Source: Allokutzneria sp. A3M-2-11 16 (GTDB lineage Bacteria; Actinomycetota; Actinomycetes; Mycobacteriales; Pseudonocardiaceae). Taken from it: 64,000 nucleotides of DNA. Position 1 is the stretch's first letter. Each line of letters begins with the position of its first letter. The notes under the pieces were generated by a model. The model ran no database searches. It saw only the letters and a program-made list of their open reading frames with translations, and was not told the DNA's origin. Both the position numbers and the translations under genes were made by a program. The stretch spans positions 62,001 to 126,000 of the forward strand of contig NZ_JANAVO010000007.1 in the NCBI RefSeq assembly GCF_024213555.1, in the 5' to 3' direction. This document shows, one piece after another, positions 32,063 through 41,447 of the stretch.

Positions 32063-34828
32063 TCAGGCGAAGCGCCTGGTGTTGTCGAGGTCGTCGAGCT
32101 GGTGTCGCATCCGATCGGCGTCGGCGTCCTGCCCGTGCTGCCGGTACAGCTTCAGCGCCTGCTCCCAGACCGCGCGGGCCTGGCGGTGGCGGCCGAGGGC
32201 GATGTAGGGGTGGCCGACGGCCTCCAGCGTCAACGCCTCCATGTAGGTGTGGCCGGTGCGGTGGCGCAGCGCGATCGACTGTTCGTAGCGCTCCACGGAT
32301 TCGTGGTGGTGGCCGGTGTGGTGGGCGACGTAGCCGAGGCAGTCCTGGACCGCGGCCGGGATGTCCGCGTCACCACCGTTTCGGGCATACATGTCCAGCG
32401 CCGCCTGACAGTGCTCCACGGCGGTGGAGTAGTCACCCATGCGCGCCGCGTTCCAGCCCACCAGGAGGTGCCCATGGACCGCCCCTGTGTGATAGCCGTG
32501 GTTCTGATGCAGTTCCAGGCCGCGGCTGGCGTGCGCGAACGCCTTGGTGTGGTCCTCGCACCGGTCCCACGCGTTGGCCAGGGTCAGGTGGAGGAGGCCC
32601 TGGAGCCTCCAGTCGTCGACCGCCTCGGCCAGGACCAGTGCGCGTTCGAGGTGCTCGACGGCGAGGTCGTGCTGGGCCAGGACGGAGTGGGTGTTGCCCA
32701 GGTTGCGGTGAGCACGGACTCGCATGGCGGTGTCGTCGAGGTGCTCGGCGGCGGCGAGCGCTGCCGTCCAGGTGCTCAGCTGGCCCTGGCAGAGACCGCG
32801 TCGGTGGTAGTAGCTGTCCAGGCACCAGGCCAGGTGGCACACGGCCTGGTGGTCGTCGCGGCCGGCCGCGACGGCTTGGGCGGCGAGCAGGTGGGCGTGG
32901 TGGGCGTCCAGCCAGGCCAGCCCCTCGGGCTGACCGCGTGCCGCCAGTGGGCGGGTGCCATCGGCGGGAGGGTCGATCAGGAGCGTCGGGCGGTGGGGGC
33001 TCAGGAGGCGGTCGGCCGCGTGAGCGGTGTGCAGATAGAAGTCCACCACCCGCTCCAGCGCCGCATCGCGCACGGGCTCCGGCAGGTCGTGAGCCAGCGT
33101 GGTGGCGTAGGCACGGATCAGGTCGTGCATCGCGTAGCGGCCGTGCGGATGCGCGTCGAGCAGGCTGTGTTCCTCCAAGGCGCGCAAGGTCTTGCGCGTG
33201 TTCGCTTCAGACAGGCCCGCAAGGCTGGCGGCGGCAGGCACGTCGATGTCCGGACCGGGCGCGATGGCCAGCAGCGCGAAAACGACGCGTTGTTGCTCGG
33301 TGAGGTGCCGCAGCGACCAGGAGAGCACCGCGGGCAGGCTGGCCGTGGGGTCGGTGTCGTGGTCGAGCACCTCCAGCCCCAGTTCCCGCAGTTCGGCGGC
33401 GAGTTCGGCCAGCGGGACGCGCGGGCGGGTGGCGGCGTGCCGGGCCGTGATCGCCAGGGCCAGCGGGAACCGTCCGCACAGCTCGATCAGCTCGTCGGTC
33501 ACCCCGGGTTCGGCGCCGACCCGCCGGTCGCCGAGGCGCGCGGCCAGCAGGGCGCGGGCCTCGGCACGGGTGAGCACGTCCAGTGGCACGTGGCGGGCGC
33601 CGTACCGGTCGATCACCGAGGCCAGCCTGGTGCGGCCGGTGACCAGCACGGTGCAGGCCGGACTGCCCGGGAGCAGCGGGACGACGTGGTCCGCGGTCGC
33701 GGCGTTGTCCAGCACGATCAGCATGCGCCGGTCGGCGATCAGGCTGCGGTACAGGTCGGCGCGGCGGTCCAGGTCGCCGGGCTGGCGATCGCGGCCCACT
33801 CCGAGGGCGTCGAGGAACCCGCCGAGCACCTCGATCGGGGACGCGGGCGCGCTGGTGGGGCTGAACCCGTGCAGGTCGGCGAACAGCTGCCCGTCGGGGA
33901 AGCGGTCGGCGTTGGCGTGGGCCCAGTGCAGGGCCAGCGAGGTCTTGCCGATGCCGCCCGCGCCGGAAACGGCCGAGATGACGACCGTGCCCGCCGAGGT
34001 CGCGTCGTCCAGGCAGTGCAGCGCGTCGAGGCGACCGACGAACGACGAGGGAGCGGCGGGCAGCTGCCGAGGCACCACCGCGGCGGCGGGTGCGGAGTCG
34101 AGGCGGGGATCTGCGGCGAGGATCTGCTGGTGCAGCTCCTGGAGGGCGGTGCCGGGGTCGGCGCCCAACTCCTCGACCAGCAGCGCGCGCACCTGGCGGT
34201 AGTGCTCCAAGGCGTCGGTGGTGCGCCCGGCTCGGTGCAGTGCCAACAGGTACTGGCCGGCCACGCGCTCGTCCAGCGGGTGCCGGGCGGCGCGCGCGGA
34301 CAGCTCGACGATCAGCTCCACGCCGTCTCCGGCGCGCAGCCGGGCGTCGACCAGGTCGTGCTCCGCGGCCAGCCGCTCCTGCTCCAGCCGTTCGCGCTCG
34401 GCCCGCACCCACTCCCCGTCCACACCGGTCAGCGCGTCCCCGCGCCACAGCTCCAGCGCTTCGGTCAGCAACGGCACCTCGTCCGCACCGCGCGCACGGG
34501 CGCACAGTTCGCGAAACCGTTGCAGGTCAACGGTTTCGGCCAGCAGGGCGTAGCTGCCGGTGCGGCGCACGATCGCCACGCCGTCCATTTCCGCCAGCGC
34601 CCGCCTCAGCCGGGAGATGTAGCTGTGCAGCGTCGCGCGTGTTCGCGGTGCCGCGTCCGCACCCCATACCCGCTCGGCGAGCCGGTCCACCGACACGGAC
34701 TGCCCGACGTCGACCGCGAGCGCGGCCAGCACGCACCGCTGCCTGGGCGAACCCAGATCGACCGGCCGCCCGTCGATCTCGGCGCGCACTTCCCCCAGCA
34801 GACGCAACACCACCGGCATCCCCCACAT
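32063..34828 (-). CDS. SARP/AfsR-type regulator: winged helix-BTAD-NB-ARC-TPR
   Basis: Large regulator of 921 aa. Residues 1-95 form the OmpR-type winged-helix DNA-binding domain of SARPs, and residues 95-245 the BTAD helical domain. A STAND ATPase follows with P-loop SGAGGIGKTSL near 288 and a VLDNAAT Walker B-like strand. The last about 280 residues are TPR-like helices with many His-rich turns. This is the AfsR layout. As first gene of the minus-strand NRPS operon, 77 bases before the exporter, it is the probable pathway-specific activator. Starts at ATG 34828 or 34819 are equivalent for function. Confidence 0.93.
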   Translation of the reverse strand: MWGMPVVLRLLGEVRAEIDGRPVDLGSPRQRCVLAALAVDVGQSVSVDRLAERVWGADAAPRTRATLHSYISRLRRALAEMDGVAIVRRTGSYALLAETVDLQRFRELCARARGADEVPLLTEALELWRGDALTGVDGEWVRAERERLEQERLAAEHDLVDARLRAGDGVELIVELSARAARHPLDERVAGQYLLALHRAGRTTDALEHYRQVRALLVEELGADPGTALQELHQQILAADPRLDSAPAAAVVPRQLPAAPSSFVGRLDALHCLDDATSAGTVVISAVSGAGGIGKTSLALHWAHANADRFPDGQLFADLHGFSPTSAPASPIEVLGGFLDALGVGRDRQPGDLDRRADLYRSLIADRRMLIVLDNAATADHVVPLLPGSPACTVLVTGRTRLASVIDRYGARHVPLDVLTRAEARALLAARLGDRRVGAEPGVTDELIELCGRFPLALAITARHAATRPRVPLAELAAELRELGLEVLDHDTDPTASLPAVLSWSLRHLTEQQRVVFALLAIAPGPDIDVPAAASLAGLSEANTRKTLRALEEHSLLDAHPHGRYAMHDLIRAYATTLAHDLPEPVRDAALERVVDFYLHTAHAADRLLSPHRPTLLIDPPADGTRPLAARGQPEGLAWLDAHHAHLLAAQAVAAGRDDHQAVCHLAWCLDSYYHRRGLCQGQLSTWTAALAAAEHLDDTAMRVRAHRNLGNTHSVLAQHDLAVEHLERALVLAEAVDDWRLQGLLHLTLANAWDRCEDHTKAFAHASRGLELHQNHGYHTGAVHGHLLVGWNAARMGDYSTAVEHCQAALDMYARNGGDADIPAAVQDCLGYVAHHTGHHHESVERYEQSIALRHRTGHTYMEALTLEAVGHPYIALGRHRQARAVWEQALKLYRQHGQDADADRMRHQLDDLDNTRRFA

Positions 34829-35094
34829 TCACTTCGACCTGCGCGTTGCAGAAACTCTGCCAGCGTTTCACATGTTCGGGCGCGCATCCTCGTCCCCGTC
34901 CGCCGCTTCGCGACCGACCAGGGGGTGGTCGCGAAGCGGCAGCCACCGCTGTCCACAGTGGACGGACCGGCGCCGCACGAGCGTTCACGCCACCGGCCCG
35001 CCCGGGAGCCGTCCTGGACATCATGACCGGTTGGTCGCCGATGCACCGAGTCTGGGACGACGTCGTCCACGCCTGCGCGGGGCTTTCCGGGGTG
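34829..35094 (-). promoter_or_regulatory. Upstream region of the SARP gene
   Basis: A 266-base gap with no credible gene. It contains the perfect palindrome GTCCACAGTGGAC at 34951-34963, one of four copies of GTCCA-N3-TGGAC in the window. It also has an inverted GGTGGTCGCGAAGCGG / CCGCTTCGCGACC pair (about 34905-34940). It must carry the promoter for the regulator gene, but I cannot mark the boxes with confidence. Confidence 0.35.
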
Positions 35095-35778
35095 TCACCG
35101 GGTTTTCCGCTCACGCTCGAGTGGCAGCAGGAATCCGGCGACCACCAGCCAGATGAGCCCGGTGAACCGGGAGATCGGCAGCAGGAAGGCGGCACCCTCG
35201 ACGAGCAGGGCGAGCGTGGTCAGCTGGGCGAGTCCGGCGATGACCAGCCCCGCGACGCTCAGCCACCGCGGCAGCAGTCCGGCGAGCAGTCCGGGCACGC
35301 TGATGCCCGCGATCAGCAACCCGAGCGGCACAACGTGTCCGGGGCCGCCGGTGCCGAAGGCCAGGTTCTGCAGCAGGCGCACGAGAACGGGCTCGTCGGC
35401 GACACCCGGCCGGGACAGCACCCAGGTCAGCAGCCCCGAGCACGCCATGAACACCGAGGCGAGCAGCCCGCCCGCCAGCGCGATGGTCGCGCCGGGCGCG
35501 CGGATGCCGAGCCGGTGCAGCCTCGCGTTGGCGGTGGCGGTGTAGATCGCCAGCGGGATCGCGCTGGCGAACTGGAAGAACGCGCTGATCCTGACGGCGA
35601 GCTGGTGATCGCGGAAGTAGGCCGCGCTGTCGGCCTCCTGGCCGAACGGCGAGGGGAACACCGCTCCGCCCGCGATGACGATGCTGAGCACGAGCCCGGC
35701 GACGAACAGGGCGGTGAACACGATCGCGAGGACTCCCAGCGGCGGACCGCCCTGGGTCTGGGTGCGCTGGGTGTTCAC
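35095..35778 (-). CDS. Multi-pass membrane protein of unknown function
   Basis: About 227 aa with six or so hydrophobic helices, first LGVLAIVFTALFVAGLVLSIV and later VAGLVIAGLAQLTTLALL. A short soluble loop follows helix 1 (QEADSAAYFRDHQ). It resembles the DUF4386-like membrane proteins but has no catalytic motif I can name. The GTG start overlaps the stop of the dehydrogenase gene as GTGA, so the two are co-translated and probably controlled by the divergent MarR protein. Confidence 0.75.
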   Translation of the reverse strand: MNTQRTQTQGGPPLGVLAIVFTALFVAGLVLSIVIAGGAVFPSPFGQEADSAAYFRDHQLAVRISAFFQFASAIPLAIYTATANARLHRLGIRAPGATIALAGGLLASVFMACSGLLTWVLSRPGVADEPVLVRLLQNLAFGTGGPGHVVPLGLLIAGISVPGLLAGLLPRWLSVAGLVIAGLAQLTTLALLVEGAAFLLPISRFTGLIWLVVAGFLLPLERERKTR

Positions 35779-36542
35779 GCGATCACCCGGCCACCGGTCA
35801 GGTCCAGCGTCGCGCCGGTGACCCACGACGCGGCGGGGGAAACGAGGTACAGCACGGCCTGCGCGACGTCCTCGGCGTCGCCGAGCCTGCCGAGCGGGAA
35901 CGCCTCGGCCAGGTGCCGCAACTGCTCCGCCGACATGGCCTGGCGCATCTTGTCGTTGAGCACGGCGGACGGGGCGAGGCAGTTGACCCGCACACCGTCC
36001 CGGCCGACCTCGTTCGCCAGGTGCTTGCCGAACATCACCACACCGGCCTTCGCCGCAGCGTAGGCCGCGTTCGCCGAGGACGGGGATCGTCCGGCGGTCG
36101 AGGACATCAGCACGATCGAGCCCTCCCGTCGTTCGACCATGCCCGGCAGGAACTCGTGCACGGTGAGGAACGCCGACGTCAGGTCGGTCTCCAGCACGGC
36201 GCGCCACCGCTCGGGCAGCAGCTGCGCGGTCGGCGTCGGCCTGCCGTCGCCCCCGGCGAAGGCGGCGAGGATCTCCACGGGCCCCCACTCGCCTTCGACG
36301 GCCTCGCGCAGGCTCGCGAGCGCCGCGGGGTCGGTGACGTCGGCGGGCGCGGCGACCGCGCGGCCGCCCGTCGCGGTGATCGACTCGACGACCGCGTTGA
36401 TCGCCGCCTCGTCCCGCCCGTTGACCGCGACCGCGGCCCCGTGTGCGGCCAGCGCGTGGCACGTCGCCGCGCCGATCCCGCGCGAGCCGCCCGTGACCAG
36501 GGCGACCTTGCCGTCGAGGCGCGGCCGGATGGATGTCGTCAC
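35775..36542 (-). CDS. Short-chain dehydrogenase/reductase (SDR)
   Basis: Classical SDR of about 255 aa. The NAD(P)-binding motif is TGGSRGIG near residue 18, the catalytic Ser-Tyr-Lys are in LMSSTAG and AAYAAAKAG, and the C-terminus ends with the usual VTGATLDLTGG. The GTG at 36542 is preceded by GGAGAGGAG at good spacing and is preferred over the in-frame GTG six codons upstream. The gene diverges from the MarR regulator with an 83-base intergenic region carrying a palindromic operator. Substrate unknown. Confidence 0.93.
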   Translation of the reverse strand: MTTSIRPRLDGKVALVTGGSRGIGAATCHALAAHGAAVAVNGRDEAAINAVVESITATGGRAVAAPADVTDPAALASLREAVEGEWGPVEILAAFAGGDGRPTPTAQLLPERWRAVLETDLTSAFLTVHEFLPGMVERREGSIVLMSSTAGRSPSSANAAYAAAKAGVVMFGKHLANEVGRDGVRVNCLAPSAVLNDKMRQAMSAEQLRHLAEAFPLGRLGDAEDVAQAVLYLVSPAASWVTGATLDLTGGRVIA

Positions 36543-36582
36543 GAGAACACTCCTCTCCACTCAATCGTTCTTGGCTTAAATG

Positions 36583-36598
36583 ATTCACCTTGGTGAAT
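36583..36598. promoter_or_regulatory. Palindromic operator between SDR and MarR genes
   Basis: ATTCACC-TT-GGTGAAT is a 7+2+7 perfect inverted repeat, flanked by repeated TGATTCA (ATGATTCACC and GGTGAATGATTCA). It lies between the divergent starts at 36542 and 36626. MarR-family proteins bind such 16-20 bp palindromes, so it is the probable site for autoregulation and control of the SDR/membrane-protein operon. Confidence 0.75.
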
Positions 36599-36625
36599 GA
36601 TTCAGTGGGCGGTACGGTAGCCCCT

Positions 36626-37090
36626 GTGACGACATCTCGCAATCACCGTGCAAGCGCGGCCTTCCTGCTCGCCCAGCTCGGCGCGCACGCCGCCAACCGC
36701 TTCGCGGAACGGGTCGGCGAACTCGGGCTCACACCCGCCGACGTCGGGCTGCTGCGGATGATCGCCACCGACCCGGGGCTCAGCCAGCGCGCGCTCGCCG
36801 ACCACCTCGGCGTCGTGCCCAGCAGGGTCACCGCGCTGATCGACCAGCTGGACCGGCGCGGGCTCGTCGAACGGCGACGCAGCGCCGAGGACCGCAGGAA
36901 CTACGAGCTGCACCTCACCGAAGAGGGCGGGCGCGTGCTGGCCCGGATGCGCCCGTTGGCCGCCGCGCACGAGGACGACCTCTTCGCGGCCCTGGACCAG
37001 GAACAGCGGTCACGGCTGGCCGAACTGCTCCGGCTGATCGCCGACGAGCAGGGCCTCACCGCAGGCGTCCACCCCGGCTACCGCACCTGA
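36626..37090 (+). CDS. MarR-family transcriptional regulator
   Basis: Winged-helix regulator of 154 aa. The recognition helix region SQRALADHLGVVPSRVTALID and the wing RRSAEDRRNYELHLTEEG are typical MarR, with dimerisation helices at both ends. The start is the GTG at 36626 (VTTSRNH); an earlier in-frame GTG at 36590 would run through the operator. It is divergent from the SDR gene and probably represses it until a ligand binds. A copy of a hairpin repeat starts 27 bases after the stop. Confidence 0.93.
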   Translation: MTTSRNHRASAAFLLAQLGAHAANRFAERVGELGLTPADVGLLRMIATDPGLSQRALADHLGVVPSRVTALIDQLDRRGLVERRRSAEDRRNYELHLTEEGGRVLARMRPLAAAHEDDLFAALDQEQRSRLAELLRLIADEQGLTAGVHPGYRT

Positions 37091-37116
37091 ACCGCGCCCC
37101 ACCACCGATCACCCGC

Positions 37117-37264
37117 GCAGCCCAAAATCCCGTTTCGTACTCTTGCCGGGATTTTGGAGCGCTCTTTTTCCCGTTATGAGTACGAAACGGGGTTCTCTAG
37201 ACCACGCGCGCCGGGGATGGGGTGGACGGGCGGGTGGAGTGCACGGGCTGAGTTTACTTGGTGG
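37117..37264 (+). repeat. Hairpin-containing repeat, copy 1
   Basis: About 148 bases that recur in inverted orientation at 42585-42730. It contains a perfect 14-base stem, CCCGTTTCGTACTC (37129-37142) and GAGTACGAAACGGG (37178-37191), around a 35-base loop. It sits between the convergent MarR and VWA genes, so it could also terminate both transcripts. No transposase or target-site duplication is visible. One frame reads MERSFSRYEYETGFSR in both copies, but I take that as chance in a non-coding repeat. Confidence 0.85.
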
Positions 37265-37303
37265 GCGGAGTGCGGGTGGGGTTTGCGGCGTGAAGGGGGT
37301 GGG

Positions 37304-38527
37304 TCAGCCGACGGTGACCACCCGCGCCCACGCCGGTGGTGTGTCCGGCACGTAGTCGGGATCGTTCTCGCCCGATCGCCGCGGCCGGGGGAACAGGCCC
37401 ACGACCGTCCGGCAGGGCGGTCTCGCGTCGGGCCAGGGTGTCTGCCCATCGGTCAGTGCGACGACGACGTCGGGGCGGGGACCCGCGCGCAGGGCCGTGG
37501 CGAAGCCGGTGCGCAGATCCGTGCCGCCACCGCCCACCAGAGGGATTCCCTCGGCGCGGCACAGCGGACGCGTGACGTGCGCGGCGGCGTCGCACGACAG
37601 CACCGAGACAAGATCACGCCGCCCGCCCACGGCGCGGACGATCGCGGCGATCTCGACGATGGCGCTGCCCAGCTCGGCGTCGCTCACCGATCCGGAGGTG
37701 TCGACGATGACGCAGACGCGAGGTGGCTTGCGCCGCAGGCTCGGCATGACGACGCCGGGCACACCGGCCGACCTGCGCGACGGCCGACCGTAGGTGTAGT
37801 CCTCACCGACACCGGGACCGGAGATCGCCGTGCGGACCGCCGCTCCCAGCAGTTCCCGCCATGGCTGCGCCGGGTGGAACGCCTCCTCCGCCCACCGCTG
37901 CCAGCCCTTCGGAACGTTCCCCGGGCTGGCGGAGATGCCCTGTGCCACGCGGAACCGGACGGCATCCCGTTCCTGCTCGGCGAGCCCGTGCGCGCCGTCT
38001 GCTCCCAGATCCCATTCCCGCTCCAGCCCGTCCGCGCCGCTGCCGCAGTCCAGCCAGGCCAGGTCGTCGGTGTGCGGCCCGAGCCGGAACTGGCGCAGGT
38101 AGTCCTCCATCAGCTGCCCCTCGTCCAACCTGAGCAGTCCCGGTTGGACGGCGCCCTCGGGTCGCACCAATCCCTCGCCGAACACGTCGTCGTTGATCTC
38201 GCAGTCAGCGGCGATGTTCATCCGCAACCGCTCGCCCGGCCCGGTCAGTTCGTGCTTCGCCGCGAACCGGTCACTGCGCCCGTGGTGGTCGCGCAGCAGG
38301 TGGGAAACCTCGTGCACCCAGACCCCGGCCAACTCCTCCAACGGAGTGCGGTCGACGAACACTGGTGAGACGTAGCAGCGCCAGTGCCGGTCCACGGCCA
38401 TCGTCGGCACGCGCCGCGATTCCACCGCGTGCAAGGCGAACAACGCCGTCGCCAGGTACGGCCGACACCGGACCGCGTGCAACCGCGCGGCGAACAGCTT
38501 CTCCTCGTCCAGGCTCCCCGGCGTCAT
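37304..38527 (-). CDS. HExxH metallopeptidase-like / VWA domain protein (DUF2201-type), copy 1
   Basis: Protein of 407 aa. A zinc-peptidase-like helix WVHEVSHLLRDHHGR lies at residues 72-84, followed by RMNIAADCEINDD. The C-terminal third is a von Willebrand A domain with MIDAS motifs VIVDTSGSVSDAEL (near 276), GGGGTDL and ALTDGQT. This pairing is known from DUF2201-type proteins encoded beside MoxR ATPases. The ATG overlaps the stop of the MoxR gene as ATGA. MoxR-VWA pairs are thought to act as chaperones that load metals or remodel target complexes. The target here is unknown. Confidence 0.88.
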   Translation of the reverse strand: MTPGSLDEEKLFAARLHAVRCRPYLATALFALHAVESRRVPTMAVDRHWRCYVSPVFVDRTPLEELAGVWVHEVSHLLRDHHGRSDRFAAKHELTGPGERLRMNIAADCEINDDVFGEGLVRPEGAVQPGLLRLDEGQLMEDYLRQFRLGPHTDDLAWLDCGSGADGLEREWDLGADGAHGLAEQERDAVRFRVAQGISASPGNVPKGWQRWAEEAFHPAQPWRELLGAAVRTAISGPGVGEDYTYGRPSRRSAGVPGVVMPSLRRKPPRVCVIVDTSGSVSDAELGSAIVEIAAIVRAVGGRRDLVSVLSCDAAAHVTRPLCRAEGIPLVGGGGTDLRTGFATALRAGPRPDVVVALTDGQTPWPDARPPCRTVVGLFPRPRRSGENDPDYVPDTPPAWARVVTVG

Positions 38528-39741
38528 CAGCGGGCACCCGCGCTGGCTCGTGCTCCGGCTCGGTCCGTTCGCTGCGACAGCGACACCGCCCCGGCCAGCC
38601 GCTCGATCGCAGCCGGGACCTGCCAGTCGTCGCGGCGCAGCGCGGCGAGGGTGGACGCCGGTACCACCACCAGGTCAGGTGCGCCGGTTTCCAAGGCCAG
38701 GACCAGCAATGACCACGCCGCGTTCCAGCGAGATTCCTCCGGCCGCCTGCGCACCGCCTCCACGACGCCGTCGAGCACCGTCTGACGCAGGTCGCCGCGC
38801 TCGGGCAGGACGGCCGCCGCCGGATTCGCGAGCAGCACCTCGGGGTCCGGCAGGTCCATCCGGTCCAGACTGGCCAGCAGTTCCAGCCCCGGCCCGTCTC
38901 CGACAGTGCCCCGCACCAACATGGACAGCACTTCCCGGGAGGCGCCCGCGGCGGTGGCGAAGGCGATCAGGCGCAGCGCCATCTCCCAACTGCGCGGTGA
39001 GGGCCACGGACCACCGCGGCGCGCTTCGTTCTTCGGCAGTTGGTGCACGAGCCCGGGACGGGCGGCGAGCAGTTCGCACACTGCCCGGCGCGCGAACGCC
39101 ACGGCTTCGGGTAGCTGCCCCGGGGCCAGCCCGGGCAACACCGCCTTCGGCCACGTCCCGCCCAGTCCGCGCACCACGACGTCGTGGTCGTATGTCCACT
39201 GTAGATGGACGAAGCGGTTGGCCAGCGGTGGGCTCAGCTCCCAGCCGTCCGCCGCGGAGGAACGGGGATTGGCCGCGGCCACGATCCGCACGCCCGGCGG
39301 AAGTGTCAGGGCGCCGACCCGGCGTTCGAGCACGACGCGCAGCAGCGCGGCCTGGACGGCGGGCGGCGCGGTGGACAGCTCGTCCAGGAACAGCAGCCCT
39401 TCTCCGGCTCGGGCCAGGCGCACGGCCCAGTCCGGCGGGGCCATCGGAACACCTTGCTCCGCGGGATCGTCGCCGACCACCGGCAGGCCGGAGAAGTCGG
39501 ACGGCTCGTGCACGCTGGCGATCACCGTGGTGAGCGGCAGTTCGAGCGCGTCGGCGAGCTGGTTCAGGGCCGCGGTCTTGCCGATCCCCGGCTCGCCCCA
39601 CAGCAGCACCGGCAGATCAGCGGACACGGCCAGCGTCAAGGCTTCCAGCTGGGTGTCGGCACGGGGCTCGGTTGTCGCGTCGCGAAGCAGGGCAAGCAGA
39701 TCGGCGGCGATGTCCAGCGGTCGGACAGGAGAAGTAGGCAT
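38527..39741 (-). CDS. MoxR-type AAA+ ATPase, copy 1
   Basis: AAA+ ATPase of 404 aa. Walker A GEPGIGKT at 49-56, Walker B LLFLDEL at 116-122, sensor 1 VAAANPRSS and a downstream sensor-2-like segment SPRSWEMALR. It is upstream of and overlaps the VWA gene, forming a MoxR-VWA unit. The ATG has an AAGGTGA ribosome binding site. The C-terminal 150 residues are helical and specific to this subgroup. Confidence 0.92.
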   Translation of the reverse strand: MPTSPVRPLDIAADLLALLRDATTEPRADTQLEALTLAVSADLPVLLWGEPGIGKTAALNQLADALELPLTTVIASVHEPSDFSGLPVVGDDPAEQGVPMAPPDWAVRLARAGEGLLFLDELSTAPPAVQAALLRVVLERRVGALTLPPGVRIVAAANPRSSAADGWELSPPLANRFVHLQWTYDHDVVVRGLGGTWPKAVLPGLAPGQLPEAVAFARRAVCELLAARPGLVHQLPKNEARRGGPWPSPRSWEMALRLIAFATAAGASREVLSMLVRGTVGDGPGLELLASLDRMDLPDPEVLLANPAAAVLPERGDLRQTVLDGVVEAVRRRPEESRWNAAWSLLVLALETGAPDLVVVPASTLAALRRDDWQVPAAIERLAGAVSLSQRTDRAGARASAGAR

Positions 39742-39799
39742 AGTTGATCACCTTGTGGTCGAGTCGGCGGCCGTGCGTCGGCCGAGCGAGGTGTGCGAG

Positions 39800-41128
39800 T
39801 CAGCGAGAGATCGCGTGGCGCGGGTGGGCGCGGACGTGGCGACGGCAGGTGTCCCTGGAGGACGGCGCCGGTCCGAGCCCGGCGAGTCCTGCCCTGTACA
39901 ACCCGTGAACCACCTGGCGGCGCACCGCCGTCTCCAGTTCGTCGCGCAGTGCGCCGTTGCGCAGGAGCACGTCCGGCCCGAGCAGTTCTTCGACAGCGGC
40001 CAAAGCACCGGCCGCGTCGCCGTGGTCCAGCCGGGCGCGAATGTCCACGAGATCTTCCGGACGCCGGTGTGCCTCATCGATCGCTCGGAGGCACGGCAGT
40101 CCGGGACCGCCCAACGCGACCAGCAGCTCCTCGCGGCGTATCTCGTCGGGGTCGTGGTCCAACGGGGCGAGCGCCCCGTCCACCACACCGAGCCGGTGCG
40201 TGGCTCCGCGGCACTCCACCGAGCGCGAAGTCCTTGAGCTGCCTGGACTTCGTGACGCGCCGCCGGGCCGATGGTCCGGCAGCAGCGCCGACGCGACGAG
40301 CGGGTGCAGTCGATCGGCGTCGATCAACCCCGCGTGCAGCAGCTCAAGGTCAGGTAGCACCCAGGTCGCCGCGTCGGGCAGGACCGGCCGCGCACGGGCA
40401 CGACCTCTTGGCGGAGGCTCCGTGATCTTCGGCGCGGACTCCAGGTTCACCACCAGCCGACGCCGGGAACTGAGTCGCACGGTGACGACGCTGTCCGCAC
40501 AGTCATCCGCGCGCAGCAGCAGCGCCGCCTCGGCCACCCACCGGTGCACGGCATGTGCCGACGCCCCTGCGGGAACCTGCCCGGCCCCGGACCGCTCCCC
40601 CAGCTCACCGGCCCTGCGCGCGTCCCACAGGTGGCGATGCAGATCCAGGCGGAACCGCCGGTCAGGATGCGGATGGGGATGGGCGCCCGCTCCGGCCCGG
40701 GGCCGGGACGGCTCCCACAACGCGAGGCTGATCCGCTGACCGGCATCCGCCCAGGCCGGTGGTGTTCGCGCCACCAGGTGTATCGCGTCGCCGCTCCCGG
40801 TGGGCGGGCGGTACCGGGCCAGGGAGACGGTGAGCCCCGGCCGCAGCAGGCCGCCAGGACCGATCCGCGGAAAGTGCCAGCGAAGCAGGTCAGGAGCCAG
40901 ATGACGCAGATCGGCACGGACCTGTGCCGCGAACTCCGGGCCATGGGCGCGCCCCACGGCACGGAGGTTCAGATCCACGTCGACCCGCGCGGCGGCGCAG
41001 GCCCCGCCCCAGTCACCCGTCTTCCGGCGGGCGGTCGCTGACTCGATCATCGACGGTGGCACGGCGAACTCGCGCACGCGCGACCAGAAAAGAAGACGGA
41101 CGTTCTCATTCGCGGTCAAAGGGTGCAT
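39800..41128 (-). CDS. Uncharacterised protein encoded upstream of MoxR-VWA pair 1
   Basis: Protein of about 442 aa with no motif I recognise. It is soluble and Arg/Asp/Leu-rich, without signal or membrane segment. Visible blocks are a strand-rich N-terminal half (LLRPGLTVSLARYRPP), a central Arg-rich linker and a helical C-terminal part (ARLDHGDAAGALAAVEELLG). It precedes the MoxR gene by 58 bases on the same strand, so it is probably a third component of that system. The ATG at 41128 follows AAAGGTGAG; a GTG at 41134 is an alternative. Confidence 0.7.
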   Translation of the reverse strand: MHPLTANENVRLLFWSRVREFAVPPSMIESATARRKTGDWGGACAAARVDVDLNLRAVGRAHGPEFAAQVRADLRHLAPDLLRWHFPRIGPGGLLRPGLTVSLARYRPPTGSGDAIHLVARTPPAWADAGQRISLALWEPSRPRAGAGAHPHPHPDRRFRLDLHRHLWDARRAGELGERSGAGQVPAGASAHAVHRWVAEAALLLRADDCADSVVTVRLSSRRRLVVNLESAPKITEPPPRGRARARPVLPDAATWVLPDLELLHAGLIDADRLHPLVASALLPDHRPGGASRSPGSSRTSRSVECRGATHRLGVVDGALAPLDHDPDEIRREELLVALGGPGLPCLRAIDEAHRRPEDLVDIRARLDHGDAAGALAAVEELLGPDVLLRNGALRDELETAVRRQVVHGLYRAGLAGLGPAPSSRDTCRRHVRAHPRHAISR

Positions 41129-41447
41129 CAGCACTCACCTTTGGCGAATGGAACCCCCGATCTGCACATGTAGGTAAGCATCGCGGCAAGCCTATCAGGA
41201 TCAGCGCTCGGTCAAGGCGTTCACGACGCCTGGTGGCAACGGCCGGTCGCCGTAGAGCAGGCGAACGGCCGTGGGATCGGGGTTTCCCGCGTCAGGTTCC
41301 GCCGAGGTTCCACGCGACGCCGTAGCGGACGAATCAGCCGCCGATGCCGACAAAACCGTTGGTGTTGCTCGCAATCCACATGCCGAGTCCGCCCCGGTGG
41401 GCGCCCTCAGGACCAGTCGAGCGGCCGCGGCATCAGACACGTGCTCA
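41129..41447 (-). other. Non-coding stretch between unknown protein and aldo/keto reductase genes
   Basis: A 319-base gap on the minus strand. An 88-codon frame (41201-41467) exists but overlaps the reductase stop and has no recognisable family or good ribosome binding site, so I do not call it. The AT-richer part near 41135-41210 (with CTACATGTGCAG on the minus strand) is the probable promoter of the three-gene MoxR operon. Confidence 0.4.

Noticed and set aside
37154-37300. Peptide frames starting MERSFSRYEYETGFSR in both repeat copies
   Set aside because: The shared peptide comes from the inverted hairpin repeat itself; no ribosome binding site or family, and the frames run on into shadow sequence.
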